Below the pieces are notes generated by a model. It ran no database searches, had not been told where the DNA came from, and saw only the letters and a program-made list of their open reading frames with translations. This document shows positions 7,851-17,039 of a stretch of DNA of 45,695 nucleotides, piece by piece (the stretch's first letter is position 1; each line of letters begins with the position of its first letter). The stretch comes from Desulfonatronospira sp. GTDB taxonomy: Bacteria > Desulfobacterota > Desulfovibrionia > Desulfovibrionales > Desulfonatronovibrionaceae. A program made the position numbers and the translations under genes. The stretch lies in the NCBI GenBank assembly GCA_003551155.1, contig PUMA01000057.1:1-45695 (forward strand), in the 5' to 3' direction.

Positions 7851-8807
7851 TCAGGTCAACAGATAATAAACAGAACCCACCAGTATCAGGCTGCCTACGC
7901 GCAGGCTCTGGTTGTAGAATATAAGCCTTGCTGCCAGACCGGGACTGAAGATGCCCGCATAGTAGGGCATCTGATGCCGCACCGCCCGCATGGGCGAGGA
8001 CAGGACATTGCCGGTTAAAAGGGCCAGAACCACTTCACGCACACCTAAAGCCCCGCTGTCCATCATGGCCCCGGCCGCGGCCAGTCCGGCAGAGAGCTCG
8101 GCTGCCAGCTGCAGGGCCACGATGCTCAATGCCTGGGGAGACAGCCAGGCCAGAAAATGGACATGCTCGGCCATGGACTTTTCCACCCAATCAAAAAAAC
8201 CGGCCTGTTGCAAGATAAAAAACAGGGTATAAATGGGCACGGTAAAGATGATGATCATTTTGAACCTGCTTTTGAAGCGCTGCCAGACCTTATCCATGAC
8301 CTGCCTCCAGTTCAGTTCTGCATCGCCGGGCAATTGACACTGGACGCATTGTTCCGGCTTGGGTTCCAGGATCAACCGGCCCAGAACCACCACGGCCAGA
8401 GTGCGCAGAAGGGCGGCAGTAATGGTCAGCAGGATATAGGGCAGGGCTGCCGCCTTGATAAGGGGGACCATGATGAAGAAGGTGGTGGGCAGATGCAGAA
8501 AATAGGTGGGCAGGGAGTTGAACAGGTTGGACAAAACCAGTTCCCGGTAGGTAAGCCTGTTCTGTGAGTAGGCCTCGGCCAGCATGGTATTGGCGGTGAT
8601 TCCGGAGAAGAAGGCCATGGAGAAGCTGGCCCCGGAGATATCCCTGAGCCTGCCCAGTCTGGTCAGGGGAGCAGCCAGCCTGGCCATGAACCTGGTCCAG
8701 TTCATGGACTCGATAAGATTGCCCACAAACACGCCCAGGGCGATGAACAGGCAGATCTTGAGCAGGGGAAATCCCAGCCCGGACCAGAGTTCATACATGG
8801 TAAACAT
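7851..8807 (-). CDS. Nucleoside-recognition (Gate) domain membrane protein
   Basis: An inner-membrane protein of about 318 aa with seven to nine hydrophobic helices arranged as two related halves (GFPLLKICLFIALGVFVGNLI; later KSRFKMIIIFTVPIYTLFFIL), as in Gate/SpmA-SpmB-type proteins. Conserved-looking stretches are SGASFSMAFFSGITANTMLAE and LTGNVLSSPMRAVRHQMPYY. Family members are assumed to pass or sense small solutes; the actual substrate is unknown. The track starts at GTG 8846, but that overlaps the upstream gene's stop region. ATG 8807 lies 14 bases after that stop (8822), so I prefer it, although no strong ribosome-binding site is visible. It probably belongs with the small gene upstream. 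Confidence 0.75.
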   Translation of the reverse strand: MFTMYELWSGLGFPLLKICLFIALGVFVGNLIESMNWTRFMARLAAPLTRLGRLRDISGASFSMAFFSGITANTMLAEAYSQNRLTYRELVLSNLFNSLPTYFLHLPTTFFIMVPLIKAAALPYILLTITAALLRTLAVVVLGRLILEPKPEQCVQCQLPGDAELNWRQVMDKVWQRFKSRFKMIIIFTVPIYTLFFILQQAGFFDWVEKSMAEHVHFLAWLSPQALSIVALQLAAELSAGLAAAGAMMDSGALGVREVVLALLTGNVLSSPMRAVRHQMPYYAGIFSPGLAARLIFYNQSLRVGSLILVGSVYYLLT

Positions 8808-8821
8808 GGTTGAGGCAGAAA

Positions 8822-9067
8822 CTAACTGGACCTGGATTCGGACCACATCCCCTGCGGGTTTAAAACAAGCAGGCCTTCCTTCCGGTCAACCACCCTGTGC
8901 ATGACCAGTTCTTCCACAGCCTGATCCAGAGCTTCTGGAGGTGCGTTCCAGCGCGGCTCTATGCTTTTTCTTTCCAGAGGGATTTTGGAGAAGTCCAGGT
9001 CATAAAGGATCAGGTACAGGGAAACCGCCTCCACTGAAAGCCCCAGCTCAAAAATCCTGTTGTCCAT
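8822..9067 (-). CDS. Small protein, winged-helix-like, function unknown
   Basis: I place the start at ATG 9067 (MDNRIFELGLS), with GAGG eight bases upstream. The track's GTG at 9151 has no ribosome-binding site and almost touches the stop of the preceding aminotransferase. The 81-aa product has helical segments (SVEAVSLYLILYDLDF, APPEALDQAVEELVMHRVVDR) followed by a short beta-hairpin-like end (KEGLLVLNPQGMW), which resembles a winged-helix fold. No signal or membrane segment is seen. It lies between the gnnB-like aminotransferase and the Gate-domain gene on the same strand and could be co-transcribed with either. Function is unassigned. Confidence 0.6.
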   Translation of the reverse strand: MDNRIFELGLSVEAVSLYLILYDLDFSKIPLERKSIEPRWNAPPEALDQAVEELVMHRVVDRKEGLLVLNPQGMWSESRSS

Positions 9068-9154
9068 GAAGTAACCTCGTGCATGTCTGGTTTGTGGTTG
9101 GACCCCGGGCATCTGAACCGTCTGTTCCTGGTACATGGTCCTGAGCTGCACTGA

Positions 9155-10324
9155 TCATGCCTGAGCAATCACCCCGGCGATCATTTCCTGGTCCCCGGAC
9201 CGGAGATAGGGGTGCATGGGCAGGCTGAAAATCCTTGCAGCCGCGTCTTCGCTGGCTGGAAAATCTCCGGATCTGTAGGCCAGATAGGTAAATGCAGTCT
9301 GCAGATGCAGGGGCTGCGGGTAGTAAACAGCCCAGGGAATGTGTTTTTCCTTAAGGCGGTCCAGAATTTTCTGCCGGTGCGGTCCGCTTTCGGCCAGGAG
9401 GCTGAACTGGGCCCAGGCGCTCTGCCTGTCCTGGAAAAAAGCAGGTACAGTGATGCCCGGGATGGAACCCAGCAGCCGGTTGTACTCAAGGGCCGCTTTC
9501 CGGCGCAGGTCCAGCTCTTCCGGAAAAATGGTCATCTTGGCCAGAAGCACTGCCGCCTGCAGAGTGTCCATGCGGGCATTAAGTCCCAGGCGGACATTTT
9601 CATACCTGTCCCGTCCCTGGCCGTGCATTCTCAGGGAGCGTAAAATCCCGGCCAGATCCGGGTCCCGGGTAAAGCACATACCGCCGTCTCCGTAACCTCC
9701 CAGGGGCTTGGCCGGGAAGAAAGAGGTGCAGGCCGCATCCCCCAGGGCACAGGTGGATTCTCCATTTATCAGGGCTCCGAAGGACTGGGCAGCGTCAACG
9801 ATGAGCCACAGCCCATGCTTTCGGGCCAGCTGTGTCAAAGATGGATAATCGCAGGGCAGACCGAAAAGATCCACGCTGATGATCCCCTTGGGCTGAAGAG
9901 TTCCCCTGAAGCCGCTTCGAGGCAGGGCATGAATGCCCGGGTCATTGTGGTTCAGTGCTGCCAGGGCCTTTTCTGCCTGCTCTGGATCCAGATTGAAGGT
10001 CCCGGCATCAATATCCACGAACACCGGGGTGGCTCCGAGCAGGGCGATGGTTTCGGCTGTAGCGCAGAAGGTAAAGGGGGTGGTCAGGACCGCATCCCCT
10101 GGACCTACCTTCTGGGCCATGAGGGACAGAAGCAGGGCATCAGTTCCAGAGGAGCAGGCCACTGCATGGCCGGCTCCGCAGAATTCTGCCAGCTGGTTTT
10201 CCAGCCTCTCAATTTCCGGGCCCATGACATATGCGCCGTGGTCCAGTACCCGGTCCAGGTTTTCCCTGATCAGGGGTTTTAAACGCTTGTACTGGGTTTT
10301 GAGGTCAATGAAGGTGATGGTCAA
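9155..10324 (-). CDS. gnnB: DegT/DnrJ/EryC1-family sugar-nucleotide aminotransferase, GnnB/WbpE-like
   Basis: A 389-aa PLP enzyme. The N-terminus (FIDLKTQYKRLKPLIRENLDRVL) and the PLP-lysine segment (TSFFPAKPLGGYGDGG) are typical of 3-keto sugar aminotransferases such as WbpE and GnnB. GnnB converts UDP-3-keto-GlcNAc to UDP-GlcNAc3N using glutamate. The preceding gene encodes the matching Gfo/Idh/MocA-type dehydrogenase, and lpxB lies just before that. In Acidithiobacillus the gnnA-gnnB pair sits with lpx genes and supplies a lipid A with 2,3-diamino-2,3-dideoxyglucose. The symbol is inferred from this context. A role in O-antigen sugar synthesis, as for WbpE, is the main alternative. It lies 27 bases downstream of the dehydrogenase gene. 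Confidence 0.8.
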   Translation of the reverse strand: MTITFIDLKTQYKRLKPLIRENLDRVLDHGAYVMGPEIERLENQLAEFCGAGHAVACSSGTDALLLSLMAQKVGPGDAVLTTPFTFCATAETIALLGATPVFVDIDAGTFNLDPEQAEKALAALNHNDPGIHALPRSGFRGTLQPKGIISVDLFGLPCDYPSLTQLARKHGLWLIVDAAQSFGALINGESTCALGDAACTSFFPAKPLGGYGDGGMCFTRDPDLAGILRSLRMHGQGRDRYENVRLGLNARMDTLQAAVLLAKMTIFPEELDLRRKAALEYNRLLGSIPGITVPAFFQDRQSAWAQFSLLAESGPHRQKILDRLKEKHIPWAVYYPQPLHLQTAFTYLAYRSGDFPASEDAAARIFSLPMHPYLRSGDQEMIAGVIAQA

Positions 10325-10351
10325 TTCTGTCTCCGGATGTATGTTGATTCA

Positions 10352-11338
10352 TCAGGGCCTGTCGATCTGTTCCAGGATGAGCATGGCTGTTTCCAGGGCC
10401 ATGAGTCCCTGCTCTCCTGTAACCTCGGGCTCAAGATCCAGAATTACTGCCCGGGCGAATTCCTCCAGCTCCATTTGCAGGGAGTTGACCTCGGGAGCGG
10501 CAGGCTTTTCATAAATGACATCCCTGGTGCCTGCTCCGGTCCCGATCCGGCTGATCACCATGGAAGAATCTCTCAAAGGCAGATCCTGATCCGGGTTTTT
10601 GAGCTTGAAGATATCCGCCTTTTTTTCCAGGAAGTCCAGAGCTATGTACTGGTTTTTCTGGAAAAGGCGCATCCGGCGCATGGGGTTCAGAGATATCCTG
10701 CTGCTGGTGAGATTGGCCACACAACCGCTGGCAAACTTGAGGCGGACATTGGCAATGTCTTCACTCTCGGAAACCACTGCCACCCCGCAGGCGTCCACGT
10801 ATGATACCGGGCTTTTGACCATGTACAGAATCAGGTCCAGGTCATGAATCATAAGGTCCAGGATCACGCTGACGTCACAGCCCCTGGGATTGAATCTGCT
10901 CAGGCGGTGGGCTTCGATGAACATGGGATTCAGGTTCTGATCCCTGATGGCCAGCATGGCCGGATTAAAACGCTCGATATGCCCCACCTGGATCTTTTTG
11001 CCCATATGCCTGGCCTTGTGCACTATGCTCCTGGCCTGCTCCACGCTGGAAGCCATGGGTTTTTCCAGAAAGAGGTGGCAGCCGGACTCCAGGGCCTGCA
11101 TGGCCACGCTGAAGTGGGCGCTGGTGGGAACCACCACGCATACGGCCCTGGACTGTTCAAGCAGGTCCTGCATGTCCTGGAAGGTTGCGCACCCGCATTC
11201 AGCAGCAACTTTCGCAGATCTGTCCCTGTCCAGGTCAAAAACGCCCGTCAGGTTGATCAGTTCCGACTGTGCAGCCAGCCCGGCATGAATGCTGCCCAGG
11301 TGGCCCACGCCGATGATTCCCAGATTAAGCCTGTTCAT
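10352..11338 (-). CDS. gnnA: Gfo/Idh/MocA-family UDP-sugar 3-dehydrogenase, GnnA-like
   Basis: A 328-aa oxidoreductase. An N-terminal Rossmann fold (NLGIIGVGHLGSIHAG) binds NAD(P). The EKP motif (HLFLEKPMASS) and the substrate-side segment GHIERFNPAMLAI are characteristic of Gfo/Idh/MocA enzymes. GnnA-type members oxidise the 3-hydroxyl of UDP-GlcNAc so that the partner aminotransferase can install an amino group. Context supports this: it lies 90 bases downstream of lpxB and is followed by the WbpE/GnnB-like aminotransferase. In many Desulfovibrionales a gene of this family lies among lpx genes, as I recall. The specific substrate is inferred from neighbours, not from residues. Confidence 0.78.
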   Translation of the reverse strand: MNRLNLGIIGVGHLGSIHAGLAAQSELINLTGVFDLDRDRSAKVAAECGCATFQDMQDLLEQSRAVCVVVPTSAHFSVAMQALESGCHLFLEKPMASSVEQARSIVHKARHMGKKIQVGHIERFNPAMLAIRDQNLNPMFIEAHRLSRFNPRGCDVSVILDLMIHDLDLILYMVKSPVSYVDACGVAVVSESEDIANVRLKFASGCVANLTSSRISLNPMRRMRLFQKNQYIALDFLEKKADIFKLKNPDQDLPLRDSSMVISRIGTGAGTRDVIYEKPAAPEVNSLQMELEEFARAVILDLEPEVTGEQGLMALETAMLILEQIDRP

Positions 11339-11428
11339 ATTTAATTTGTCATTAATATTCTGCTGAAGTTATTTTTTATCTTTTTTCTTCCAGTAAAGCA
11401 CAGAAAGCCAGGCCGGGGATCCTGAGTC

Positions 11429-12541
11429 CTACAGACTGTCGAGCACCATGCGGGCGCAGGTCCGGGTGGCCTTCTGCTTTCCCAGGAGGCCCCTGATTTT
11501 GTGCAGTTCTTTCCGAACTATCTGTTTTTCTGCCGGGTTGGCCAGCCAAAGGTTTGCTGCCCGGAGCAGGTTGTGCACAGTGGCCCTGTTCTGGATGAGC
11601 TCCGGATAGACAGCCCTGTCAAGGATCAGATTGGGCATACTGATGTAAGGAACATTGATGAGCAGCCTGCCTGCCAGGTAGCTTGCCCAGGAAAGTCTAT
11701 AGGCTACAACGGCCGGGACATCAAGGACGGCACATTCCAGGGTGATGGTGCCGGAGGCGGCCAGGGCCATGGAGCTCTGCCTGATAAACCTGTGCCGGTT
11801 TTCCGGGGATATGAAGCGCAAAAAAGGCCTTTCAAGGGTATGCCGATGCAGGAATTCCATGCTCACTCCCGGGGCCCGGACAACACCGAAGACCAGGTCC
11901 GGACGGCGCTGATGCAGATGTTGGGCTACATCCGTGAACAGGGGCAGAAGGTATGCTATTTCTCTTTTGCGGCTTCCGGGCAGCAGGGCGATCTGGCTGT
12001 TTCTCGGGGAAAAGTTCCAGAGCCTGTCCAGGTCCACAAGATCCAGCAGGGGATGGCCCACGTACCGGGCAGAAATCCCGTGCTCACGGAAAAACCCCTG
12101 TTCAAAGGGAAAGATGCAGGCAATCTGGCGGACGTATTTTTTCAGGAACCTGATCCTGGACTTGCGCCAGGCCCAGACCTGGGGAGCAATATAATAGGTT
12201 ACCGGTATCCCGAAATCGCAGGCCATCCTGGCCAGCCTGAAGTTGAAGTCAGGAGAGTCCATCAGGACCATGGCTTTGGGTCTGCGAACCATGAGTATTC
12301 TTCTGATCCTTCCAAGATATCCGGCTATTCTGGGCAGGGCGGTAAAAACTTCTGTCAGTCCCACCAGGGAGAGATCCTCTGCATTGTAAACAGTATCCAG
12401 ACCCTGATCCCGCATGGCCTGTCCCCCCATGCCCATGATCTCCATCTCCGGGGACAGCCGCCTGAGTTCCTGCATGAGCAGGGCACCGTAGGCATCGGCC
12501 GAGGCCTCGCATGCATTGATCCAGATAAGGGATTTGCCCAT
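11429..12541 (-). CDS. lpxB: Lipid-A-disaccharide synthase
   Basis: A 370-aa GT19 glycosyltransferase acting at the cytoplasmic face of the inner membrane. It joins 2,3-diacylglucosamine-1-phosphate and UDP-2,3-diacylglucosamine to give the lipid A disaccharide. Recognisable segments are the N-terminal loop ACEASADAYGALL (E. coli has GEASGD), GMGGQAMRDQGL, YYIAPQVWAWRKSRI, ALLPGSRKREI and the C-terminal ALAASGTITLECAVLDVPAVVAYR. The length is normal. The change from GEASGD to CEASAD in the first loop is unusual but keeps Glu and Asp. It starts five bases after mnmE on the same strand and is followed by the GnnA/GnnB-like genes. Confidence 0.93.
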   Translation of the reverse strand: MGKSLIWINACEASADAYGALLMQELRRLSPEMEIMGMGGQAMRDQGLDTVYNAEDLSLVGLTEVFTALPRIAGYLGRIRRILMVRRPKAMVLMDSPDFNFRLARMACDFGIPVTYYIAPQVWAWRKSRIRFLKKYVRQIACIFPFEQGFFREHGISARYVGHPLLDLVDLDRLWNFSPRNSQIALLPGSRKREIAYLLPLFTDVAQHLHQRRPDLVFGVVRAPGVSMEFLHRHTLERPFLRFISPENRHRFIRQSSMALAASGTITLECAVLDVPAVVAYRLSWASYLAGRLLINVPYISMPNLILDRAVYPELIQNRATVHNLLRAANLWLANPAEKQIVRKELHKIRGLLGKQKATRTCARMVLDSL

Positions 12542-12546
12542 GGACG

Positions 12547-13923
12547 CTATTTCCCGATGCAGAATCTGTCGAATATGCTGTTTAAAATATCCTCGGACAC
12601 GATGCGCCCGGTGATTTCATCCAGCTGGGCACAGGCAAAATCCAGCCTGACGCCCAGAAGATCAAAGGGCACATCTTCACCGGCCTCCCGGACCAGGTGT
12701 CCAAGTTCCTGGAGAGCCTTTTCCAGGGCTGCTTTCTGTCTGAGGTTGGGTGCCATGGTTGATGGAGAGCCGGCAGTTCGGGATCCAAGGATTCTGGAGC
12801 GGATTCTGGAGGTGAGTTCTTCCAGGCCGCTTCCGTATATGGCTGACACAGGGATTACTTCTGCCTTACGGCTGGCAAATTTTTCCAGCCATGCCGGCGT
12901 ATTCTCCACGAGATCCCGTTTGTTGGCCGCCACCAGGACCCTGTCGGGACCCACCTCATCCAGGATATCCAGATCCTCGGCAGCGGGAGCCTGGCTGGAA
13001 TCCACGACCAGCACGCACAGATCAGCAGAACCCACCAGCCTGCGCCCGGTCTCCAGGCCTATTATCTCGATCTGGTCCAGGGCCGGTCTGCGCCCGGCAG
13101 TGTCCACCAGCCGGACCGGAAGACCTCTCAGGTTTATGGCTTCTTCCAGGTAGTCACGGGTGGTACCGGGCACAGGGGTGACAATGGCCCGTTCCCTGCC
13201 CAGCAGGGCATTCATGAGACTGGATTTTCCCGCATTGACCCTTCCGGCCAGAACCACCAGAGCACCTTCGCGAAAAACCCTGTTCTGTTCAAAGGACTCA
13301 ATAAGAGCCTTTATTTCCCTGACGCACGCCTGAACTTTCTCGGCCAGGGCCTCCCTGGGCAGGCATTCCAGGTCCTCTTCAGGAAAGTCTACAGCCAGGC
13401 ATAGATCTTTTTTCAGATCTTCCAGACTCTGGCGCAGGTCCTGGACCTTGTTCTTCAGGTGTCCCTGCAGCTTGTCCCGGGCCAGAAGAGCCGCGGCCTG
13501 GGTGGGAGCATTGATCATCTCCAGGACTGCTTCAGCCTGGGTAAGATCAAGGCGGTCATTGAGAAAGGCCCGCCTGGTGAACTCTCCCGGCGCAGCAGGT
13601 TCTGCACCCTGATGGAAGAGCGTCTCAAGCACAGCCTCCAGAACTGCCGGACCGCCGTGACAGTTGATCTCCACCACTTCTTCCCGGGTGTAGGAAAAAG
13701 GAGCGGGCATGTAGGCCAGCAGGATTTCGTCAATTACCTGGCCCTGCCTGTTCCTGATCCATCCATAATGAAGCCTGTAGGATCTGAAGCCCTTGAACCT
13801 GGGACCGGGAACAAAGAGTTTTTCCGCGATTTCCAGACTGGCTGGTCCGCTCAGGCGGATTATCCCCACTCCGGCCTGGCCCATGGGGGTAGCTATGGCT
13901 GCTATGGTTGCGGGTGACGACAT
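12547..13923 (-). CDS. mnmE: tRNA modification GTPase MnmE (TrmE)
   Basis: A 458-aa protein which, with MnmG, adds a carboxymethylaminomethyl-type group to U34 of tRNAs. In order: the N-terminal folate-binding domain (TIAAIATPMGQAGVGIIRLSG; CHGGPAVLEAVLE), a helical domain, a Ras-like G domain with the G1 loop GRVNAGKSS (about 227-235), PGTTRD (252-257), DTAGRR and NKRD, and the C-terminal FCIGK with its catalytic cysteine. G1 has V-N-A where most MnmE proteins have P-N-V. It follows jag and a strong terminator and is nearly fused to lpxB. An AGGAG ribosome-binding site precedes ATG 13923. Confidence 0.95.
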   Translation of the reverse strand: MSSPATIAAIATPMGQAGVGIIRLSGPASLEIAEKLFVPGPRFKGFRSYRLHYGWIRNRQGQVIDEILLAYMPAPFSYTREEVVEINCHGGPAVLEAVLETLFHQGAEPAAPGEFTRRAFLNDRLDLTQAEAVLEMINAPTQAAALLARDKLQGHLKNKVQDLRQSLEDLKKDLCLAVDFPEEDLECLPREALAEKVQACVREIKALIESFEQNRVFREGALVVLAGRVNAGKSSLMNALLGRERAIVTPVPGTTRDYLEEAINLRGLPVRLVDTAGRRPALDQIEIIGLETGRRLVGSADLCVLVVDSSQAPAAEDLDILDEVGPDRVLVAANKRDLVENTPAWLEKFASRKAEVIPVSAIYGSGLEELTSRIRSRILGSRTAGSPSTMAPNLRQKAALEKALQELGHLVREAGEDVPFDLLGVRLDFACAQLDEITGRIVSEDILNSIFDRFCIGK

Positions 13924-13951
13924 TGATCAGCTCCTGCTTTGGGCTGCAACC

Positions 13952-13981
13952 AAAAAAAGGCGGAGATGTTTCTCCGCCTTT
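13952..13981 (-). terminator. Rho-independent terminator between jag and mnmE
   Basis: On the minus strand AAAGGCGGAGA-AACA-TCTCCGCCTTT is followed by TTTT, an 11-bp stem ending in a T7 tract. It lies about 50 bases after the jag stop and about 30 bases before the mnmE start. Since no promoter fits between hairpin and mnmE, it may act as a partial terminator or attenuator within the cluster. Confidence 0.85.
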
Positions 13982-14030
13982 GAAAATTTAATACCATCCA
14001 TTTATCAACAAGCCCTGCCCAAAGACGGCA

Positions 14031-14843
14031 TCAGGCCTTTTCCTGCTGTTTTTTCCTGCGGCCCAGCTTGGGCATAATCAGCACCCGTTTCATGGGCCCT
14101 TCTCCCTTGCTCTTGGTACGGATTTTGTTTTCGCCCTGAAGAGCCAGGTGAACAATGCGGCGGTGGTAGGAACTCAGGGGCCTGGTGCTCATGGTCTTGC
14201 CGGCCTTGATGGCTTTCTGGGCCAGCTGGACAGCATTCTGTTCCAGCTTTTCGCTCTGTTTTTCCAGAAAATTTTCCGTGTCCAGCTGAATCCTGGCCGC
14301 ATCTGGATAATGCCTGGCAATGATCCGGTTGGCAATGTACTGCAGGGCGCTCAATGTCTGTCCGTCGGGCCCGAGCAGGATCCCGGAACTGTTGTTGTCC
14401 TGAATAATGACCTGGACGGGCTCACTGTCATCCCTGATGCTGATCTCAACTCCCGGTGCCAGAGGAGTGGTCAGCTTCAGGATAAGCTCATGTATGAAAT
14501 GCTTTGTTTCGGAATCGAGCCGGTACTGCTCACCAGGCTTTGAGATTTTTTCCTGGGCCTTGATTTCCTCAGGTTCCAGCTCGTCTTCTTCCAGATCAAA
14601 CGCAGGTAATTCCAGGTCTGTACTGTCTGTGTCCTCTTGATTGTCCCAAGATTCAATGTAATCATCTGTTCTTTTTTTGGCCTTTATTTTGGCTTTTTTT
14701 ACACCTACCAGACCGAAGATCCCTGAAGAACCTCCGCTTAAGATTTCTACTTCCAGTTGATCGCGTTCAATACAGAAAAACTTGCATGCATTGTATATGG
14801 CTTGGTCAACGTCCTTGCCGGAAAATTCCATATAATTGTCCAT
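14031..14843 (-). CDS. jag: Jag/KhpB (EloR-type) RNA-binding protein
   Basis: A 270-aa protein of the SpoIIIJ-associated family. The N-terminal Jag-N domain is seen as MEFSGKDVDQAIYNACKFF and GGSSGIFGLVGVKKAKIK. An acidic linker follows (about 70-110; DSTDLELPAFDLEEDELEPEE), then a KH domain (VQVIIQDNNSSGILLGPDGQTLSALQYIANR) and an R3H domain (RPLSSYHRRIVHLAL). It binds RNA, and in Gram-positives it affects cell elongation. Its place directly after yidC is conserved in many bacteria and explains the name. The C-terminus is very basic (GRRKKQQEKA). A strong AAGGAG ribosome-binding site precedes ATG 14843. About 440 bases separate it from yidC. Confidence 0.92.
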   Translation of the reverse strand: MDNYMEFSGKDVDQAIYNACKFFCIERDQLEVEILSGGSSGIFGLVGVKKAKIKAKKRTDDYIESWDNQEDTDSTDLELPAFDLEEDELEPEEIKAQEKISKPGEQYRLDSETKHFIHELILKLTTPLAPGVEISIRDDSEPVQVIIQDNNSSGILLGPDGQTLSALQYIANRIIARHYPDAARIQLDTENFLEKQSEKLEQNAVQLAQKAIKAGKTMSTRPLSSYHRRIVHLALQGENKIRTKSKGEGPMKRVLIMPKLGRRKKQQEKA

Positions 14844-15284
14844 GCTGACTCCTTGCAGGTAAATAACCAGTCTTGTCCGGGCAGGCCGAAAAACATTCTC
14901 TCAGATGTTCCGGGCTTCAAGATGAGCTTTACAGTGATTGTCCAGCCAGTCTGATGCAGCAGGGCAGGATGGCTTGAAGCCAATCTTGTCGGGGCAAAAG
15001 AGGTTTGGATAGGGGAGCAGCAAAAATAATGCTCCCGGCCCTGTCCTTCTGAAATGCAGCGCCCGGATGGCGGCCTGAAACCGGTTTTCAAAGAGCAGGT
15101 TATTTAAAATGGTTTTATAAGCAGTTTAACAATGAGCAGATGCTTTCTTCCACAAGCAGGATTCCCGGGATATTCCCGCTCAGTCCCGGGCAGACACACA
15201 GACTGCTGTTGCCAGGCGTCCCGGTTCCATTATTGTTCCGGCCTTTACTTCAGCCAATGCTGTTTGTACAGTGCCATCCAGGAG
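14844..15284. other. Long spacer between yidC and jag
   Basis: About 440 bases with no supported gene. The 114-codon minus-strand frame running into jag (14747-15091) is in a different frame from jag and lacks a ribosome-binding site. A 7-bp stem, GGGAGCA...TGCTCCC (about 15015-15040), could form on the minus strand without a T-run. Such a long gap is unusual for this normally compact gene pair and may hold a promoter for jag or a leader RNA. Confidence 0.4.
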
Positions 15285-17039
15285 TTACTTCTTTTTCTTC
15301 TTTTTTCTTCTGCCGGGTCCGGATTTTTTGGGTTCCTGTTTATCCTCCTGGTCTTCCGTGATCTCACCGACATTGTTTCCGGATTGTTGCCCGGATTTCT
15401 GGGCAGCCTTCTGTTCGGCCTTTTGCAGGGGTAAATCCGCGGACCTGAGCATATACCATTGCTGGCCTATAGACAATACATTGTTGGCCAGCCAGTAGAT
15501 CACCAGTCCTGAAGGAAAGGTGATAAAGATGAAAATAAATACCAGGGGCAAAAACTGCATGATCTTGGCCTGCAGCGGGTCGCCCGGTGCAGGGGCCATG
15601 CGCTGCTGTAAAAACATGGTTGCGCCCATGAGCAGCGGGGTGATGAAGAATGGATCCCTGGCCGACAGATCAGCCAGCCAGACAATGTCTGTAAAGGGTA
15701 TATGGCTGATGAACGGAGCATGCCTGAGTTCCACCGAGCCCAGAAGACCCTGGTACAGGGCAATGAACACCGGGATCTGAACCAGAATGGGCAGGCAACC
15801 TCCCAGAGGGTTGACCTTGTAGGTCTTGTAAAGCCGCATGATCTCCTCATTCATCTTTTTCCGGTCATCCTTGTGTTTTTCCCGGATTTTGGTCATCATG
15901 GGCTGAAGCTTCTTCATCTGGTTCATGGATTTGTAGCTTTTGTGTGACAGGGGCCAGAAAATTATCTTGATCACCAGGGTGAGCAACAGGATAGCCACAC
16001 CGTAATTGGCAACATACTGGTAGAAGAAGTTGAGCACGTACATTAGAGGCTGGGCCAGGATATTGAACCAGCCGTAATAAATCGATTTCTCCAGGTTGTT
16101 GGGGGCTCCCTGCAGGTAATTACGGTCTTTTGGGCCGAGATAATAGAACTGCTCCAGGCTCTGGGAGGCGTTGGCCTCAAAATGCATGTTTTTGGTCAGG
16201 GTTATCTCAAAGATATCATCCCTGTGCCCGGCTCTCAGGGTCATGTCCGGAGAGGCTGGAATCAGAGTGATCATGAAATAATGATCAACTATTCCGGCCC
16301 ACTGCAGGCCGTTGTATTTCCTGATGCCGTCCCTGAGATGCCTTTCCCGCTTATGGCTCAGTCCGTCATCATCAAAAAAGGCCACACGGGTGGGGTTTAA
16401 ACGGTTGTCCGAAAATTCCGGACTGGCCAGAACATGGCCCAGTTCGCCTGAGGCCTGTGCGGAGGATGTGTTTATTATTTCTATGTTTTCCCAAATCTTA
16501 TAGGTATCAGCCAGAAAGGTCATTTCCCGGATTATTTTCATCTGGCCTATGCGTCCGGAAAACCTGAGCGTCTTTTCCTGGCCGGGCTCCAGGTAGAGAT
16601 CATCTCCTTCCAGGGACCACTGGCCCTCTGTCCATGAAGGAACATGGTTCCAGGTTATGCCCATGGGCCCCCGGGCCAGAGAGCGGGGGGTGACCAGGTC
16701 GATCTTGGGAGAGTCAGGATCGATGCTCTGTTTGTATTCCTTGAGCACGAAGTGTTCCAGAACTCCGCCGGCACTGTTGAAGGTGGCCCTGTAAAGAGGA
16801 GTGTCCACTATGATCTGTTCTCCCTCAACAGACTCGAAATCCGGAAGCTCACGATCTGTTATCTCCTGAGGGGCATCAGGATCAAGCCTGGGCTGCTCCT
16901 GAACAGGCCGTGTATCTTCAGGGCGTTCAGGTTCGTCCACGGTCCTGTCCGGCGGAGGCGCAGGAGGAAACAGGAGGTTCCAGGCCACAAGAACTGCCAG
17001 AGAAAGCACAACAGCGAGCAGTACTTTATGTATGTCCAT
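15285..17039 (-). CDS. yidC: Membrane protein insertase YidC
   Basis: About 584 aa, the Gram-negative length. An N-terminal signal-anchor ([22 protein letters not shown]) is followed by a proline/glutamate-rich linker, a large periplasmic P1 domain (about 60-350), and the conserved C-terminal five-helix insertase core ([41 protein letters not shown]). It inserts membrane proteins alone or with SecYEG. The C-terminus is strongly basic ([11 protein letters not shown]), fitting ribosome contact. The track starts at TTG 17057; ATG 17039 (MDIHKV) is the more usual start, with GGAG 12 bases upstream. The start overlaps the end of yidD. Confidence 0.95.
   Translation of the reverse strand: MDIHKVLLAVVLSLAVLVAWNLLFPPAPPPDRTVDEPERPEDTRPVQEQPRLDPDAPQEITDRELPDFESVEGEQIIVDTPLYRATFNSAGGVLEHFVLKEYKQSIDPDSPKIDLVTPRSLARGPMGITWNHVPSWTEGQWSLEGDDLYLEPGQEKTLRFSGRIGQMKIIREMTFLADTYKIWENIEIINTSSAQASGELGHVLASPEFSDNRLNPTRVAFFDDDGLSHKRERHLRDGIRKYNGLQWAGIVDHYFMITLIPASPDMTLRAGHRDDIFEITLTKNMHFEANASQSLEQFYYLGPKDRNYLQGAPNNLEKSIYYGWFNILAQPLMYVLNFFYQYVANYGVAILLLTLVIKIIFWPLSHKSYKSMNQMKKLQPMMTKIREKHKDDRKKMNEEIMRLYKTYKVNPLGGCLPILVQIPVFIALYQGLLGSVELRHAPFISHIPFTDIVWLADLSARDPFFITPLLMGATMFLQQRMAPAPGDPLQAKIMQFLPLVFIFIFITFPSGLVIYWLANNVLSIGQQWYMLRSADLPLQKAEQKAAQKSGQQSGNNVGEITEDQEDKQEPKKSGPGRRKKKKKK

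Noticed and set aside
11501-13153. 550-aa plus-strand ORF
   Set aside because: It is the antisense shadow of lpxB and mnmE, both of which have clear family motifs, and its own translation shows no coherent domain.
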